Shown: positions 7,948 to 16,773 of the stretch, piece by piece
Layout: every line of letters starts with the position of its first letter
How positions within the stretch are numbered: position 1 is the stretch's first letter
Assembly (NCBI RefSeq): GCF_001429605.1
Contig: NZ_LMSS01000004.1
Coordinates: 248,001-312,000 of the forward strand
Length of the DNA: 64,000 nucleotides
Direction of reading: 5' to 3'
Source of the DNA: Phycicoccus sp. Soil802
GTDB lineage: Bacteria; Actinomycetota; Actinomycetes; Actinomycetales; Dermatophilaceae
Translations under genes and position numbers: made by a program
The notes under the pieces: model-generated
What the model was told of the DNA's origin: nothing
Databases searched by the model: none
The model's input: the letters and a program-made list of their open reading frames with translations, nothing else

Positions 7948-9018
7948 GTGGGAAACGTCACCCTCAGGTCCGTCGCCGAGGCCGCCGGTGTCTCCGTGTC
8001 CACCGTCTCGAACGCCTACAACAAGCCCGACCAGCTCTCCGCCGAGGTGCGCCAGCGCGTGCTCGAGACCGCCAAGACGCTCGGGTATGCCGGCCCCAAC
8101 CCGGCCGCGCGCAGCCTGCGGTCCCAGCGGGCACGGGCGATCGGGCTGGTCTTCACCGAGCGGCTCAGCTACGCGTTCTCGGACCCCTACTCGGTCGGCA
8201 TGCTGGCCGGGCTCGCCGAGGTCGCCGAGGAGTTCCAGACAGGGTTGCTGCTCATCCCGCTGCGCCCGTTCGACCCCGAGCGTCCCGAGGAGGTCGAGGC
8301 CAGCGCCGAGGCCATGCGAGCCGCCGTCGTCGACGGGCTGCTCGCTTACTGCCTCGACATCGACCACCCGGCCCGCGAGATCGCGGTCGACCGTGGCCTG
8401 CGGATGGTGGCCACGGACGACAAGGACCCCCGGATGGACGGGCTCGTCCTCATCGACGAGCGCGGCGCCGCCCGGCAGGTCGGCGAGCACATCCGCAGGC
8501 TCGGCCACCGCAGCGTCGGCATCGTCGTCGACAGCAAGGTCGACTCGTCCGCCGTGGTCGAGGTCGACGACGTGCAGCACCGGTCCATGTCGTTCTCCTG
8601 GGACCGCTACGACGGCTTCCGCGAGGGACTCGGCCCCGACGTCAGCGTGCAGACGGTCGCACCCCCCGGCCACAACTCGGTCGAGGCCGGTCGCTCCGCC
8701 GGGGCTCACCTGCTCGACCGACAGGACCGACCCACCGCGATCATCACGGTCAGCGACGTGCTGGCCCTCGGGGTCCTCGACGCCATGCGCCAGCGCGGCC
8801 TGACGCCGGGGCGCGACGTGTCGCTCTCCGGCTTCGACGACATCCCGGCAGCGGCCGATGCCGGCCTGACGACCGTGCGCCAACCGATCGCCGAGCGCGG
8901 GCGGATCGCCGGCCGGATGCTCCTCGACCCCGACTACACCGAGCGCCGCATCGTGCTCCCCACCGAGCTCGTCGTGCGGTCCAGCACCGGACCCGCCACG
9001 ACGTCACCGACGCGCTGA
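7948..9018 (+). CDS. LacI/GalR-family transcriptional regulator
   Basis: A 356-residue regulator. Residues 1-60 are the LacI helix-turn-helix plus hinge (VTLRSVAEAAGVSVSTVSNAYN, then NPAARSLRSQRARAIG). The remainder is a periplasmic-binding-protein-like sensor domain with ITVSDVLALGVLDAMR and LSGFDDIPAA. Most family members bind sugars or nucleosides. No sugar operon adjoins; downstream is only a 74-residue ORF, so the regulon is probably distant plus itself. GTG start fits the conserved N-terminus. Confidence 0.9.
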   Translation: MGNVTLRSVAEAAGVSVSTVSNAYNKPDQLSAEVRQRVLETAKTLGYAGPNPAARSLRSQRARAIGLVFTERLSYAFSDPYSVGMLAGLAEVAEEFQTGLLLIPLRPFDPERPEEVEASAEAMRAAVVDGLLAYCLDIDHPAREIAVDRGLRMVATDDKDPRMDGLVLIDERGAARQVGEHIRRLGHRSVGIVVDSKVDSSAVVEVDDVQHRSMSFSWDRYDGFREGLGPDVSVQTVAPPGHNSVEAGRSAGAHLLDRQDRPTAIITVSDVLALGVLDAMRQRGLTPGRDVSLSGFDDIPAAADAGLTTVRQPIAERGRIAGRMLLDPDYTERRIVLPTELVVRSSTGPATTSPTR

Positions 9019-9032
9019 CAGATCCGTCAGCG
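9013..9032 (+). terminator. Short hairpin at the end of the lacI-type gene
   Basis: CGCTGAC, loop of 6, GTCAGCG. The regulator's TGA lies inside the left arm. Only 7 bp and no T-tract, so this is a weak terminator candidate. Confidence 0.3.
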
Positions 9033-9067
9033 TCCACAGCGCCACCGCACCCTGAAGGGAGAAGGAC

Positions 9068-9292
9068 ATGAGCGACTACATCGCCCTCACCATCAACAGC
9101 AACGCAGGCGCCGCCCTGGCCCGGTCGGCCCGCCCGGACGCCCCCGTCGTCGACGACGGCTTCAGCGCCAGTCCGGCTCGCCGGCCCGTGCGTCGTTCGT
9201 TGGCGAGCACGCTGCGCACCGCCGCAGCGGGTCAGCGCCGCCTGGCCGACCGGCTCGACCCGGCCTGCCGTCCGGCGCACGCCGGCGCCTGA
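9068..9292 (+). CDS. Small conserved-looking hypothetical protein, 74 residues
   Basis: MSDYIALTINSNAGAALARS followed by a Pro/Arg-rich stretch and a basic helix (STLRTAAAGQRRLADRL). I do not recognise a family. It is called a gene because a good Shine-Dalgarno (AAGGGAGAAGG) sits just before the ATG and codon usage is normal. It lies 50 nt after lacI in the same direction, so the two may be co-transcribed. No membrane segment or signal peptide is visible. Confidence 0.55.
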   Translation: MSDYIALTINSNAGAALARSARPDAPVVDDGFSASPARRPVRRSLASTLRTAAAGQRRLADRLDPACRPAHAGA

Positions 9293-9347
9293 CGCCCGAG
9301 GCGGGTGTGCCGGGTGGCCCGGCCACACGGCATACCCGGTCGTCCAA

Positions 9348-9374
9348 GGGTCGCGACGATTTCTGTCGCGACCC
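9348..9374 (+). terminator. Perfect 10-bp hairpin upstream of rplS
   Basis: GGGTCGCGAC (9348-9357), loop of 7, GTCGCGACCC (9365-9374). It could terminate the upstream transcription unit. It ends only 8 nt before the rplS extended -10 and covers the expected -35 region, so an operator is an alternative. Confidence 0.45.
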
Positions 9375-9381
9375 CTGTGCG

Positions 9382-9392
9382 TGGCAGAATGG
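9382..9392 (+). promoter_or_regulatory. Putative rplS promoter, extended -10
   Basis: TGGCAGAATGG, identical to the 11-mer upstream of rpsP. It gives a leader of about 155 nt before rplS. Confidence 0.45.
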
Positions 9393-9551
9393 CTCCTCGC
9401 GCCCGCGTGAACCAGCGGCCCCTGCCACAGGGGGAGTGTCCGGACAGCATCTCCGGCCACGTGGTCGGTCCACGCACACGGCGCACCATCATCAGCAGCA
9501 CCACCCAACACCCTGGGCGACCTGTGGCGCCGAGAAGAAAGCGAATCTGCC

Positions 9552-9911
9552 ATGCAGCGTTTCGACGAGATCGACAAGGCGTCCCTCCGCGACGACATCC
9601 CGGCCTTCCGCGCCGGTGACACCGTCAACGTCCACGTCAAGGTCATCGAGGGCACGCGCTCGCGTGTCCAGGTCTTCAAGGGCGTCGTGATCCGTCGCCA
9701 CGGCGGTGGCCTGGGCGAGACCTTCACGGTCCGCAAGGTCTCCTTCGGCGTCGGCGTCGAGCGCACCTTCCCCCTGCACACCCCGGTGATCGACCACATC
9801 GAGGTCGTCACCCGCGGTGACGTCCGTCGCGCGAAGCTCTACTACCTGCGCGACCTGCGCGGCAAGGCCGCCAAGATCAAGGAGAAGCGCGAGACGACCC
9901 CCGCCAAGTAA
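9552..9911 (+). CDS. rplS: 50S ribosomal protein L19
   Basis: A 119-residue L19 of normal length. [20 protein letters not shown], then [21 protein letters not shown] and [18 protein letters not shown] are the family signatures. L19 sits at the 30S-50S interface. In many bacteria it follows trmD directly; here 3.4 kb and four genes intervene, and rplS has its own putative promoter matching that of rpsP. Signal peptidase genes follow, as in other actinobacteria. Confidence 0.97.
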   Translation: MQRFDEIDKASLRDDIPAFRAGDTVNVHVKVIEGTRSRVQVFKGVVIRRHGGGLGETFTVRKVSFGVGVERTFPLHTPVIDHIEVVTRGDVRRAKLYYLRDLRGKAAKIKEKRETTPAK

Positions 9912-9968
9912 GGCGGAATCATCTCCCCCTCAGCGCGTCCCGGCGCTCGTCGCCACAGCCCTGAGGGT

Positions 9969-9974
9969 TAGGCT
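9969..9974 (+). promoter_or_regulatory. -10-like element before lepB
   Basis: TAGGCT, 8 nt before the ATG at 9983. The spacer also contains CGGAG. Same hexamer as at 32533 and 58540. Confidence 0.35.
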
Positions 9975-9982
9975 CCGGAGCG

Positions 9983-10723
9983 ATGAACCCCGGACCGGAA
10001 GCACCCCAGCAGGACCCGGCCGCCGCACCAGTCGAGACTGACGCGGCGGCCGAGTCCGAACGCCCCCGAGGCGGCCCGTCGTGGCTGCTGCTCGGCGGCG
10101 TCGCCCTGCTGGTGATGCTGCTGGTCCGGGGTTTCCTCGTGCAGTCGTTCTACGTGCCGTCGGGCTCCATGGAGCCGACCATCGAGCCGGGCGACCGGAT
10201 CTTGGTCAACAAGCTGGCCGACGGCGACTCGGTCCGCCGCGGCGACGTCGTCGTCTTCGACGGCACCACGACCTTCGCCGCGGCCGACCTCACCCCGCAC
10301 CAGGACAACGGCGCGATCGGCAGGGTCCTGGGCGACGCGGCGTCGTTGGTGGGCGTCCACCTCGGCGAGCAGGACTTCGTCAAGCGGGTCATCGGCCTGC
10401 CGGGCGACCACGTGGTCTGCTGTGACCGAGGCAGCCTGACGGTCAACGGCAAGGTCATCGACGAGACCTACGTCATGCCCGGCGACAAGCCGAGCGAGCT
10501 GGAGTTCGACGTCACCGTCCCCGCCGGCCGGCTCTGGGTGATGGGCGACCACCGCAGCGACAGCGCCGACTCGCGCTCGCACCTGGGTGACCCGGGTGGC
10601 GGCACGGTGCGGCTGTCCGACGTCATCGGCCGGGCCAGCGCCACCTACTGGCCCCTCTCGCGGCTCGGCCGCTTCGAGCGCCCGGACGCACTGGCCGACC
10701 TGCCCCGCGTGGGTGAGCCGTGA
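9983..10723 (+). CDS. lepB: Signal peptidase I (first of two)
   Basis: A 246-residue type I signal peptidase. A cytoplasmic N-terminus rich in Pro/Glu is followed by a single membrane anchor (WLLLGGVALLVMLLVRGF). The catalytic serine is Ser62 in PSGSMEPT and the general base is Lys134 in KRVIGLPGDHV. VMGDHRSDSADSR is box E. It cleaves Sec and Tat signal peptides at the outer membrane face. The second paralogue begins in its stop codon (GTGA overlap), so the two are translationally coupled. A conserved Cys-Cys pair (HVVCCD) is shared by both copies. Confidence 0.95.
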   Translation: MNPGPEAPQQDPAAAPVETDAAAESERPRGGPSWLLLGGVALLVMLLVRGFLVQSFYVPSGSMEPTIEPGDRILVNKLADGDSVRRGDVVVFDGTTTFAAADLTPHQDNGAIGRVLGDAASLVGVHLGEQDFVKRVIGLPGDHVVCCDRGSLTVNGKVIDETYVMPGDKPSELEFDVTVPAGRLWVMGDHRSDSADSRSHLGDPGGGTVRLSDVIGRASATYWPLSRLGRFERPDALADLPRVGEP

Positions 10724-11793
10724 GCGGCACCCCGCGCGAGGGTGACAGCGGCTGGCTGAGGTACGAGGCCGACCAGCCCGACCCGACCCCCGCCGAGGCC
10801 GACTCGCACGACTCGGCCTGGCTGCGCAACGACCTGCCCGACCCCGGCGTCGCGCCGACGGTCGCGGCCCAGGCCGAGGACTCCACCCCGGCGCACCGGT
10901 CCTCGGCGACGCAGCCGCTGCCCAAGGAGGGCGAGCAGGGGGTGGCCGGCGACCAGCGCTCGGAGCGCCGAGGCGGCGACCACGAGGAGTCGGTCGGAGG
11001 GCTCGCGGTGCTCGGCGCGGCCATCAAGGAGTTCGCCATCGTCGTGGGGATGGCCCTCGTGCTCTCCTTCATCGTCAAGACCTGGCTGCTCCAGGCGTTC
11101 TACATCCCGTCGGGGTCGATGGAGGACACGCTCGTCCTCAACGACCGCGTCATCGTCAGCAAGCTGACGCCCGGCCCGGTCGACCTCAAGCGCGGCGACA
11201 TCATCGTGTTCGCCGACCCGGGCCAGTGGCTCGACGAGGCCCCGAAGGCCCAGCAGGGCCCGGTCGCGACCGTGGTCACCGAGACGCTCACGTTCGTGGG
11301 CCTGCTGCCCGACAACGCCGAGAACCACCTCATCAAGCGGGTCATCGGGCTGCCCGGTGACCACGTCGTCTGCTGCGACGAGGGCGGCCGGATCACCATC
11401 AACGGCACGGCGATCAAGGAGCCCTACCTCAAGCCGGGCGACGCCGCGAGCGAGCAGGACTTCGACATCACCGTGCCGAGCGGACGGGTGTGGGTCATGG
11501 GTGACCACCGCTCGAACTCGGCCGACTCGCGCGTCCACGACGGGCCGGAGAACAACGGCAGCCAGGGTTCCGTCGACGAGCGGCTCATCGTCGGCCGTGC
11601 CGTGGCCCTCGTCTGGCCGCTCGACCACCTGACCTGGCTGTCCAACCCCACCACGACCTTCGCGAAGGTCCCGGCTCCCTCGCCCGCCACCGCCACCACC
11701 GACTCCCAGGGCACCGGCACCACTGGCGACGAGGGTGACGGTCCCGGCGGCGGCGAGGTGGGCGGCACCGACACACCGACCGGGTCGGGCTGA
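10720..11793 (+). CDS. lepB: Signal peptidase I (second, with long cytoplasmic and C-terminal extensions)
   Basis: A 357-residue paralogue. An acidic N-terminal extension of about 100 residues precedes the membrane helix (FAIVVGMALVLSFIVKTW). The catalytic serine is Ser133 in PSGSMEDT, the lysine is Lys206 in KRVIGLPGDHVVCCD, and box E is VMGDHRSNSADSR. After the catalytic domain comes a Pro/Thr/Ser/Gly-rich tail of about 40 residues that should lie outside the membrane. Tandem signal peptidases between rplS and rnhB are known in Streptomyces. The two copies probably differ in substrate preference or expression. Confidence 0.93.
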   Translation: MSGTPREGDSGWLRYEADQPDPTPAEADSHDSAWLRNDLPDPGVAPTVAAQAEDSTPAHRSSATQPLPKEGEQGVAGDQRSERRGGDHEESVGGLAVLGAAIKEFAIVVGMALVLSFIVKTWLLQAFYIPSGSMEDTLVLNDRVIVSKLTPGPVDLKRGDIIVFADPGQWLDEAPKAQQGPVATVVTETLTFVGLLPDNAENHLIKRVIGLPGDHVVCCDEGGRITINGTAIKEPYLKPGDAASEQDFDITVPSGRVWVMGDHRSNSADSRVHDGPENNGSQGSVDERLIVGRAVALVWPLDHLTWLSNPTTTFAKVPAPSPATATTDSQGTGTTGDEGDGPGGGEVGGTDTPTGSG

Positions 11794-11796
11794 GCG

Positions 11797-12528
11797 ATGG
11801 CCCAGCCCGTGCGCAGTCGCAAGCCGAACCTCAGGGTGGAGCGCCAGCTCCAGCGTGACGGTCACCGCGTCCTCGCCGGCATGGACGAGGTGGGTCGCGG
11901 TGCGCTCGCCGGACCGGTGACGGTCGGCGTGGTGCTCATCGACGAGACGTGCCGCAGCGCGCCCACCGGGGTCAAGGACTCCAAGCTGCTGACCCCGGCC
12001 GCGCGGGTGGCCATGGTCCCGCGGATCCGGCGCTGGGCCCTGGCCTACGCGGTCGGGCACGCCTCGCCCCGGGAGATCGACGAGATCGGCATCATCGCCG
12101 CCCTGCGGCTGGCCGGCTGCCGGGCCCTGGCCGCGGTCGACGTGGTCCCCGACCTGGTCATCCTCGACGGCAACCACGACTGGCTCACCGCTCCCGACGA
12201 GGTGGGGCTGTTCGCCTTCACGTCCCACGACGCTCCCGTCACCCCGCCGGTCACGACCATGATCAAGGCCGACCTCAAGTGCTCGTCCGTCGCCGCCGCG
12301 TCGGTGCTCGCGAAGGTGGAGCGGGACGGGATGATGGTCGACGTGGCGCCGGAGCACCCGGCCTACGGGTGGGAGGAGAACAAGGGGTATGCCGCGCCGG
12401 AGCACCTCGCGGCACTCGAGGCGTTCGGGGCGACGGACCTGCACCGACGGTCGTGGCGGCTGCCGGGAGTGACGATGGATGATGAGAGCGTTCGGCAGGG
12501 TGAGCAACCGGAGATGAGCACGCGATGA
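11797..12528 (+). CDS. rnhB: Ribonuclease HII
   Basis: A 243-residue RNase HII that removes ribonucleotides from DNA:RNA hybrids. The [14 protein letters not shown] motif supplies the first catalytic Asp-Glu, ILDGNHDW the next Asp, and [16 protein letters not shown] the C-terminal active-site block. ATG starts 3 nt after the lepB2 stop, and the end overlaps the DUF2469 gene by 4 nt (ATGA). The C-terminal about 25 residues after the LPGVTMDD region are variable. Confidence 0.95.
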   Translation: MAQPVRSRKPNLRVERQLQRDGHRVLAGMDEVGRGALAGPVTVGVVLIDETCRSAPTGVKDSKLLTPAARVAMVPRIRRWALAYAVGHASPREIDEIGIIAALRLAGCRALAAVDVVPDLVILDGNHDWLTAPDEVGLFAFTSHDAPVTPPVTTMIKADLKCSSVAAASVLAKVERDGMMVDVAPEHPAYGWEENKGYAAPEHLAALEAFGATDLHRRSWRLPGVTMDDESVRQGEQPEMSTR

Positions 12529-12842
12529 GTTCTGAGGACCTCGAGAAGTACGAGTCGGAGATGGAGCTCCAGCTCTACCGCGAGTACCGCGACGTGGTGG
12601 GCCTGTTCTCGCACGTGGTCGAGACCGAACGCCGGTTCTACCTGTGCAACTCCGTCGACGTGAAGGTGCGCTCCGACGGCGGTGAGGTCTACTTCGACGT
12701 CACCATGCAGGACGCCTGGGTCTGGGACATCTACCGACCTGCGCGGTTCGCCAAGCAGGTCCGCGTCGTGACGTTCAAGGACGTCAACGTCGAGGAGCTC
12801 GCGAAGGCCGACCTCGAGCTGCCCAAGGGGCAAGGCTTCTAG
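12525..12842 (+). CDS. DUF2469 family protein
   Basis: A 105-residue actinobacterial protein ([20 protein letters not shown] at the start, then [19 protein letters not shown]). DUF2469 is almost always found directly after rnhB in Actinobacteria, as here with a 4-nt overlap. Its function is unknown. It is acidic with no membrane segment. The tight coupling suggests a role near nucleic-acid maintenance, which is inference only. Confidence 0.9.
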   Translation: MSSEDLEKYESEMELQLYREYRDVVGLFSHVVETERRFYLCNSVDVKVRSDGGEVYFDVTMQDAWVWDIYRPARFAKQVRVVTFKDVNVEELAKADLELPKGQGF

Positions 12843-13005
12843 CTGTGCTGTCGAGGCACGGTGGTGCGGTTCTGGCGCTGCCAGCTGCCGGATCCGCGGC
12901 CGTATCCGGGTCGGCTGTCCCCGGTAGGGCGGCTTTGCCGAGCCTGTCCACAGGGGCGGTCCCGGCCCATGTCGGTCTCCGCCCACGCGGGCTTGGGTTG
13001 GGCGC

Positions 13006-13377
13006 ATGGCAGACAGGGCGGATCCGCGCAGGGCGTTGGGGGAGTATGGCGAGCGGCTGGCCGAGCGGTACCTGACCGACCGCGGGCTGGCCGTCGTCGA
13101 CCGCAACTGGCGCTGCGCTCGCGGCGAGCTCGACCTCGTGGCCAGGGACGGCGACTGCCTCGTCTTCTGCGAGGTCAAGACCCGCCGCACCGAGCGCTTC
13201 GGTTCGCCGGTGGAGGCAGTCACCGCGCGCAAGGTGGCGCGGCTGCGCCGGCTCGCGGCGGCCTGGCTGCAGGAGAACGGGGAACATCCCGCGCACATCA
13301 GGATCGACGTGATCGGCATCCTGCGACCGGCCGAGGGACGCGCTGTGGTCCGACACCTGCAGGGGGTGGAGGGATGA
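13006..13377 (+). CDS. yraN: YraN family (UPF0102) endonuclease-like protein
   Basis: A 123-residue UPF0102 protein with a restriction-endonuclease-like core: GEYGERLAERYL, then WRCARGELDLVARDGDCLVFCEVKTR (Glu, Asp and ExK equivalent). It normally lies next to comM and dprA, as here, pointing to DNA processing. ATG 13006; TGGGTT lies 6 nt upstream, consistent with a leaderless start. The 163 nt between it and the DUF2469 gene hold no further gene. The stop overlaps comM by 4 nt. Confidence 0.9.
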   Translation: MADRADPRRALGEYGERLAERYLTDRGLAVVDRNWRCARGELDLVARDGDCLVFCEVKTRRTERFGSPVEAVTARKVARLRRLAAAWLQENGEHPAHIRIDVIGILRPAEGRAVVRHLQGVEG

Positions 13378-14909
13378 CGTTCGGCCGCACCCGATCGGTC
13401 ACGCTGGAGGGGCTGGCCGGGTCCGTCGTGGAGGTCGAGGCGCACCTGTCCGGGGGCCTGCCCGCCTTCATGCTGGGCGGGCTGCCCGACGCCGCGTGCG
13501 CGCAGTCGCCCAACCGGGTCAAGGCGGCGGCGGCCAGCATCGGGCACTCCCTGGCGCAGAGCCGGATCACGGTCAACCTGTCGCCCGCGTCGATCCCCAA
13601 GAACGGCAGTGGATTCGACCTTCCCATCGCCATCGCCGTGGCGACGGCCCTCGGCCTGGTCCCGCCCGAGCGGGTGGGTGACGTGGTGCACCTGGGGGAG
13701 CTCGGGCTCGACGGGTCGATCCGCTCGGTGCGCGGTGTCCTCCCGGCGGTCCTGTGCGCCGCCCGGGCCGGGTGCCGAGACGTGGCGGTCCCGGTCGACA
13801 ACGCTGCCGAGGCGCGCATCGTGCCCGACATCCGGGTGCATCCCGTGGCCCACCTGGCTGATCTGATCGCGGCGCATGCAGCCGGGGTCGAGACCTTGGG
13901 GGTCAGCGCCCCGGAGCGGGCACCACGACTGTCGGTTGCGAAGGTCACGCCCGACCTCGCCGACGTCGTCGGCCAGGAGGAAGCCCGGACGGCGCTCGAG
14001 CTGGCGGCTGCCGGTGGACACCACCTGTTCCTGCTCGGACCACCCGGCTCCGGCAAGACGATGCTGGCCGAGCGACTGGTGTCGATCCTCCCGCGCCTGA
14101 GTCGAGAGCAGTCGATCGACGTCCTCGCCGTGAAGTCACTCCTCGGGGTGACTGCTGCCGAGCTGTCCCTCGAAGGGCTGCCGCCCTTCGTGGCACCACA
14201 CCACAGCGCCACGCAGGCGGCCATCATCGGGGGCGGGAGCTCGGCCGTGCGTCCCGGCGCGATCACGCTGGCGCACCACGGCGTGCTCTTCCTCGACGAG
14301 GTGCCTGAGTTCAAGGCGGCGGCCCTGCAGTCGCTGCGGCAGCCGCTGGAGTCCGGTCGGGTGGTCGTCTCCCGGGCCAAGGCGAGTGTGCAGTTCCCGG
14401 CCCGGTTCCAGCTGGTGATGGCCGCGAACCCGTGCCCCTGCGGTCTCGGCTTCGGCAAGGGGGTCGGCTGCTCGTGCACTCCCTTGGCCAAGCGCGGCTA
14501 CCTCGGTCGGATCTCGGGGCCGCTGCTCGACCGGGTCGACCTCCAGGTGCAGGTGCCCGCCATCACGCGTTCCTCGCTCGCGGGCCACGCGGGAGAGAGC
14601 AGCGCGACCGTCGCCGAGCGGGTCCTTGCCGCGCGGAAGGCCCAGGCCGAGCGATGGGACGGCACGCCGTGGAGACTGAACAGCGAGGTGCCCGGTTCGA
14701 AGCTGCGGCGCGGCCGGTGGCGTCTGTCTCCCTCGGTCACCACCGACATCGACCGGTCCCTCGACCGGGGCCAGCTGACGTTGCGTGGGTATGACCGGGT
14801 GATGCGGGTGGCGTGGACCGTCGCTGACCTCGGCGGTCGCCTGACCCCCACCCGCGACGACGTGGGCACTGCCCTGACCCTGCGCAACCAGGGCCCGGTG
14901 GCGGCATGA
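13374..14909 (+). CDS. comM: YifB/ComM family Mg-chelatase-like AAA+ ATPase
   Basis: A 511-residue protein. The N-terminal ChlI-like domain (residues 1-180) starts TRSVTLEGLAGSVVEVEAHL. The AAA+ domain has Walker A GPPGSGKTMLAERL and Walker B VLFLDEVPEF, plus a Cys-rich NPCPCGLGFG segment, and is followed by a C-terminal lid. In naturally transformable bacteria ComM is a hexameric helicase that drives branch migration of incoming DNA. The start is ATG 13374 inside the yraN stop; longer readings of the frame run into unrelated sequence. Part of the yraN-comM-dprA set. Confidence 0.93.
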   Translation: MTFGRTRSVTLEGLAGSVVEVEAHLSGGLPAFMLGGLPDAACAQSPNRVKAAAASIGHSLAQSRITVNLSPASIPKNGSGFDLPIAIAVATALGLVPPERVGDVVHLGELGLDGSIRSVRGVLPAVLCAARAGCRDVAVPVDNAAEARIVPDIRVHPVAHLADLIAAHAAGVETLGVSAPERAPRLSVAKVTPDLADVVGQEEARTALELAAAGGHHLFLLGPPGSGKTMLAERLVSILPRLSREQSIDVLAVKSLLGVTAAELSLEGLPPFVAPHHSATQAAIIGGGSSAVRPGAITLAHHGVLFLDEVPEFKAAALQSLRQPLESGRVVVSRAKASVQFPARFQLVMAANPCPCGLGFGKGVGCSCTPLAKRGYLGRISGPLLDRVDLQVQVPAITRSSLAGHAGESSATVAERVLAARKAQAERWDGTPWRLNSEVPGSKLRRGRWRLSPSVTTDIDRSLDRGQLTLRGYDRVMRVAWTVADLGGRLTPTRDDVGTALTLRNQGPVAA

Positions 14910-16009
14910 TGTCGGGGATCGCGCCGGTGCGCGGTGACCGTGCCGCGCGGGTGGCCTGGGCCAGACTCGTCGAGCCGGGCGACGAAACCGTCGCGGCCCA
15001 GATCGCCGCAGTGGGAGCGGAGGAGGCACTGCACGCAGTGGCTGCCGACACCACCCTGGGTGCCCGGATGGCCGAGCGCGCGGGGGAGCTCGATGTCGAC
15101 CGTGACCTGGCCATCGCCCGGCGCTTGGGCGCCCGGCTCGTGGTGCCGGGCGACGAGGAGTGGCCGCTGGGCCTGCTTGACCTGGCGGCTCCACCGATCT
15201 GCCTCTGGGTGCTCGGCCGCGCCAGCCTGGGTGAGGTGGCGGCCCGGAGCGTCGCCGTGGTGGGGGCTCGCGCGGCCACCGGCTACGGCGTCCACGTGGC
15301 GAAGGAGCTCGGCGCCGGGTTGGCGGAGCGGGACTTCGCCGTGGTGTCGGGCGCCGCCTACGGCATCGACGGTGCGGCGCACGAGGGCGCGCTGGCGGTC
15401 GACGGGGTGACCATCGCCGTGCTCGCCTGTGGTGTCGACCGGCCCTACCCAGCGGGGCATGCCGGGCTGCTGCAGCGGGTGCAGGAGGACGGCCTGGTGG
15501 TCAGCGAGGTGCCGCCCGGCTCGGCCCCGACCAAGTGGCGGTTCCTGAGCCGTAACCGGGTGATCGCGACGTTGACCCAGGGCACCGTGGTGGTCGAGGC
15601 GGGCCTGCGCAGCGGTTCGCGCAACACCGCCCGGCACGCGGACGAGCACCTCAGGGTCGTGTGTGCCGTGCCGGGCCCGGTGTCGTCGGCGGTGTCGGCG
15701 GGATGCCACGAGCTGGTCCGTGCCGGCGCGACCCTGGTCACCGATGCCGGGGAGGTCGCGGAGGCCGTCGGGCCGATCGGTGAGCTGGCCCCGCGCAAGG
15801 AGGGGGAGGCGCAGCCCGGCGACGACCTCGAGCCGAACCACCGGGTCGTCCTCGCGGCGCTGCCGGCTCGCAAGCCCGCGACGACCGAGGAGCTGGCCCG
15901 CCTGAGTGGGCTCAGCAGCACCGAGGTCCGGGGTGCCCTCGGTGCCCTGGACCTTGCCGGCCTCGCCCAGCGGCAAGGGGACGGCTGGCGCAGACCGCTA
16001 GGACGGTGA
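14906..16009 (+). CDS. dprA: DNA-processing protein DprA
   Basis: A 367-residue DprA/Smf. The Rossmann-like core shows VAVVGARAATGYG, VVSGAAYGIDGAAHEGAL, CGVDRPYPAGH and FLSRNRVIATL, then VVEAGLRSGSRNTA. A C-terminal winged helix (TTEELARLSGLSSTEVRGAL) is also present. DprA binds incoming single-stranded DNA and loads RecA. ATG start overlaps comM by 4 nt. With comM and yraN it provides the recombination end of transformation; the uptake machinery (ComEA/ComEC) is not in this window. Confidence 0.94.
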   Translation: MMSGIAPVRGDRAARVAWARLVEPGDETVAAQIAAVGAEEALHAVAADTTLGARMAERAGELDVDRDLAIARRLGARLVVPGDEEWPLGLLDLAAPPICLWVLGRASLGEVAARSVAVVGARAATGYGVHVAKELGAGLAERDFAVVSGAAYGIDGAAHEGALAVDGVTIAVLACGVDRPYPAGHAGLLQRVQEDGLVVSEVPPGSAPTKWRFLSRNRVIATLTQGTVVVEAGLRSGSRNTARHADEHLRVVCAVPGPVSSAVSAGCHELVRAGATLVTDAGEVAEAVGPIGELAPRKEGEAQPGDDLEPNHRVVLAALPARKPATTEELARLSGLSSTEVRGALGALDLAGLAQRQGDGWRRPLGR

Positions 16010-16069
16010 ACCTGCGGAGGCTCGGCGCGCCCGTGCGTCCAAGACCTCTGCGCGGGAGCGGACGGCTGG

Positions 16070-16075
16070 CACAAT
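16070..16075 (+). promoter_or_regulatory. -10-like element of a leaderless promoter for the GT29-like gene
   Basis: CACAAT, 6 nt before the GTG at 16082, within TGGCACAATGACG. Confidence 0.5.
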
Positions 16076-16081
16076 GACGCC

Positions 16082-16762
16082 GTGCTCGCAGCCGAGGTCG
16101 CCTCCTCCCAACAGGCCCAGTGGGACCTGGTGCGCGACTACCTCGCCTCGTACGCCGAGAACCGGCCGGTCCGGAAGGTGACCGTGGTCGGCAACGCGCC
16201 GCTGGGCCCCAACCCCGAGCGGGTGGCGCAGATCGACAGCAGCGACTTGGTCTTCCGGATGAACTCGATGGCCCTGGACGACCCGGGCACCCCGCCGTGT
16301 GTCGGCACCAAGTGCCACGTCCTGGTGGTGTCGCGGTACGCGCCGGTGACGCCGTGGATGTTCCAGGACTACCGGCAGCGCGCCTACCTGATCCCGCAGG
16401 CCGGCTACGGGCTGCGCTACATCCTCCATCCGCAGCCGACCTTCTGGCCCTCGGACCTCGGCACCATGCCGGTCCCCAACGCCCCGGTCATCACCCGGCT
16501 GCTCGACCAGCTCGACCCCGACCACGTGCCCAACCAGCTGATCCCCACTTCCGGGACCATCTCGTGCTTCCTGGCGCACGAGATGTTTCCCGAGGCCGAG
16601 ATGTTCGCGACCGGCTTCTCGTTCCTCGACGGGGTGCAGCGGGACTCGTGGCGCTACCAGAGCGGCGGAGGCAGCCCCGTCATCCCCGCCCACCAGCTGG
16701 GCCTGGAGGCACGACTGCTCCGCTCATGGATCGACGACGGCACCATGCGGATGCTGCCGTGA
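16082..16762 (+). CDS. GT29 (sialyltransferase)-like glycosyltransferase
   Basis: A 226-residue protein with both hallmark motifs of family GT29. An L-like motif reads KVTVVGNAPLG, then IDSSDLVFRMN and VGTKCHVLVV. An S-like motif reads IPTSGTISCFLAHEMFP ending in FATGFSFLDG. GT29 enzymes transfer sialic acid or related nonulosonic sugars from CMP donors. There is no signal peptide or membrane anchor, so it would act in the cytoplasm, perhaps on a surface glycan precursor. No CMP-sialate synthesis genes are in the window. A coiled-coil gene follows after 11 nt. Confident about the family resemblance, not about the substrate. Confidence 0.65.
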   Translation: MLAAEVASSQQAQWDLVRDYLASYAENRPVRKVTVVGNAPLGPNPERVAQIDSSDLVFRMNSMALDDPGTPPCVGTKCHVLVVSRYAPVTPWMFQDYRQRAYLIPQAGYGLRYILHPQPTFWPSDLGTMPVPNAPVITRLLDQLDPDHVPNQLIPTSGTISCFLAHEMFPEAEMFATGFSFLDGVQRDSWRYQSGGGSPVIPAHQLGLEARLLRSWIDDGTMRMLP

Positions 16763-16773
16763 AAGAGGAGAAC

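Noticed and set aside
6480-9071. Long plus-strand frame of more than 800 codons across the ceramidase-like, fetB and lacI genes
   Set aside because: It is antisense or out of frame to three recognisable genes. High GC content produces such long stop-free shadows, and the sequence is Arg/Gly/His-rich nonsense.
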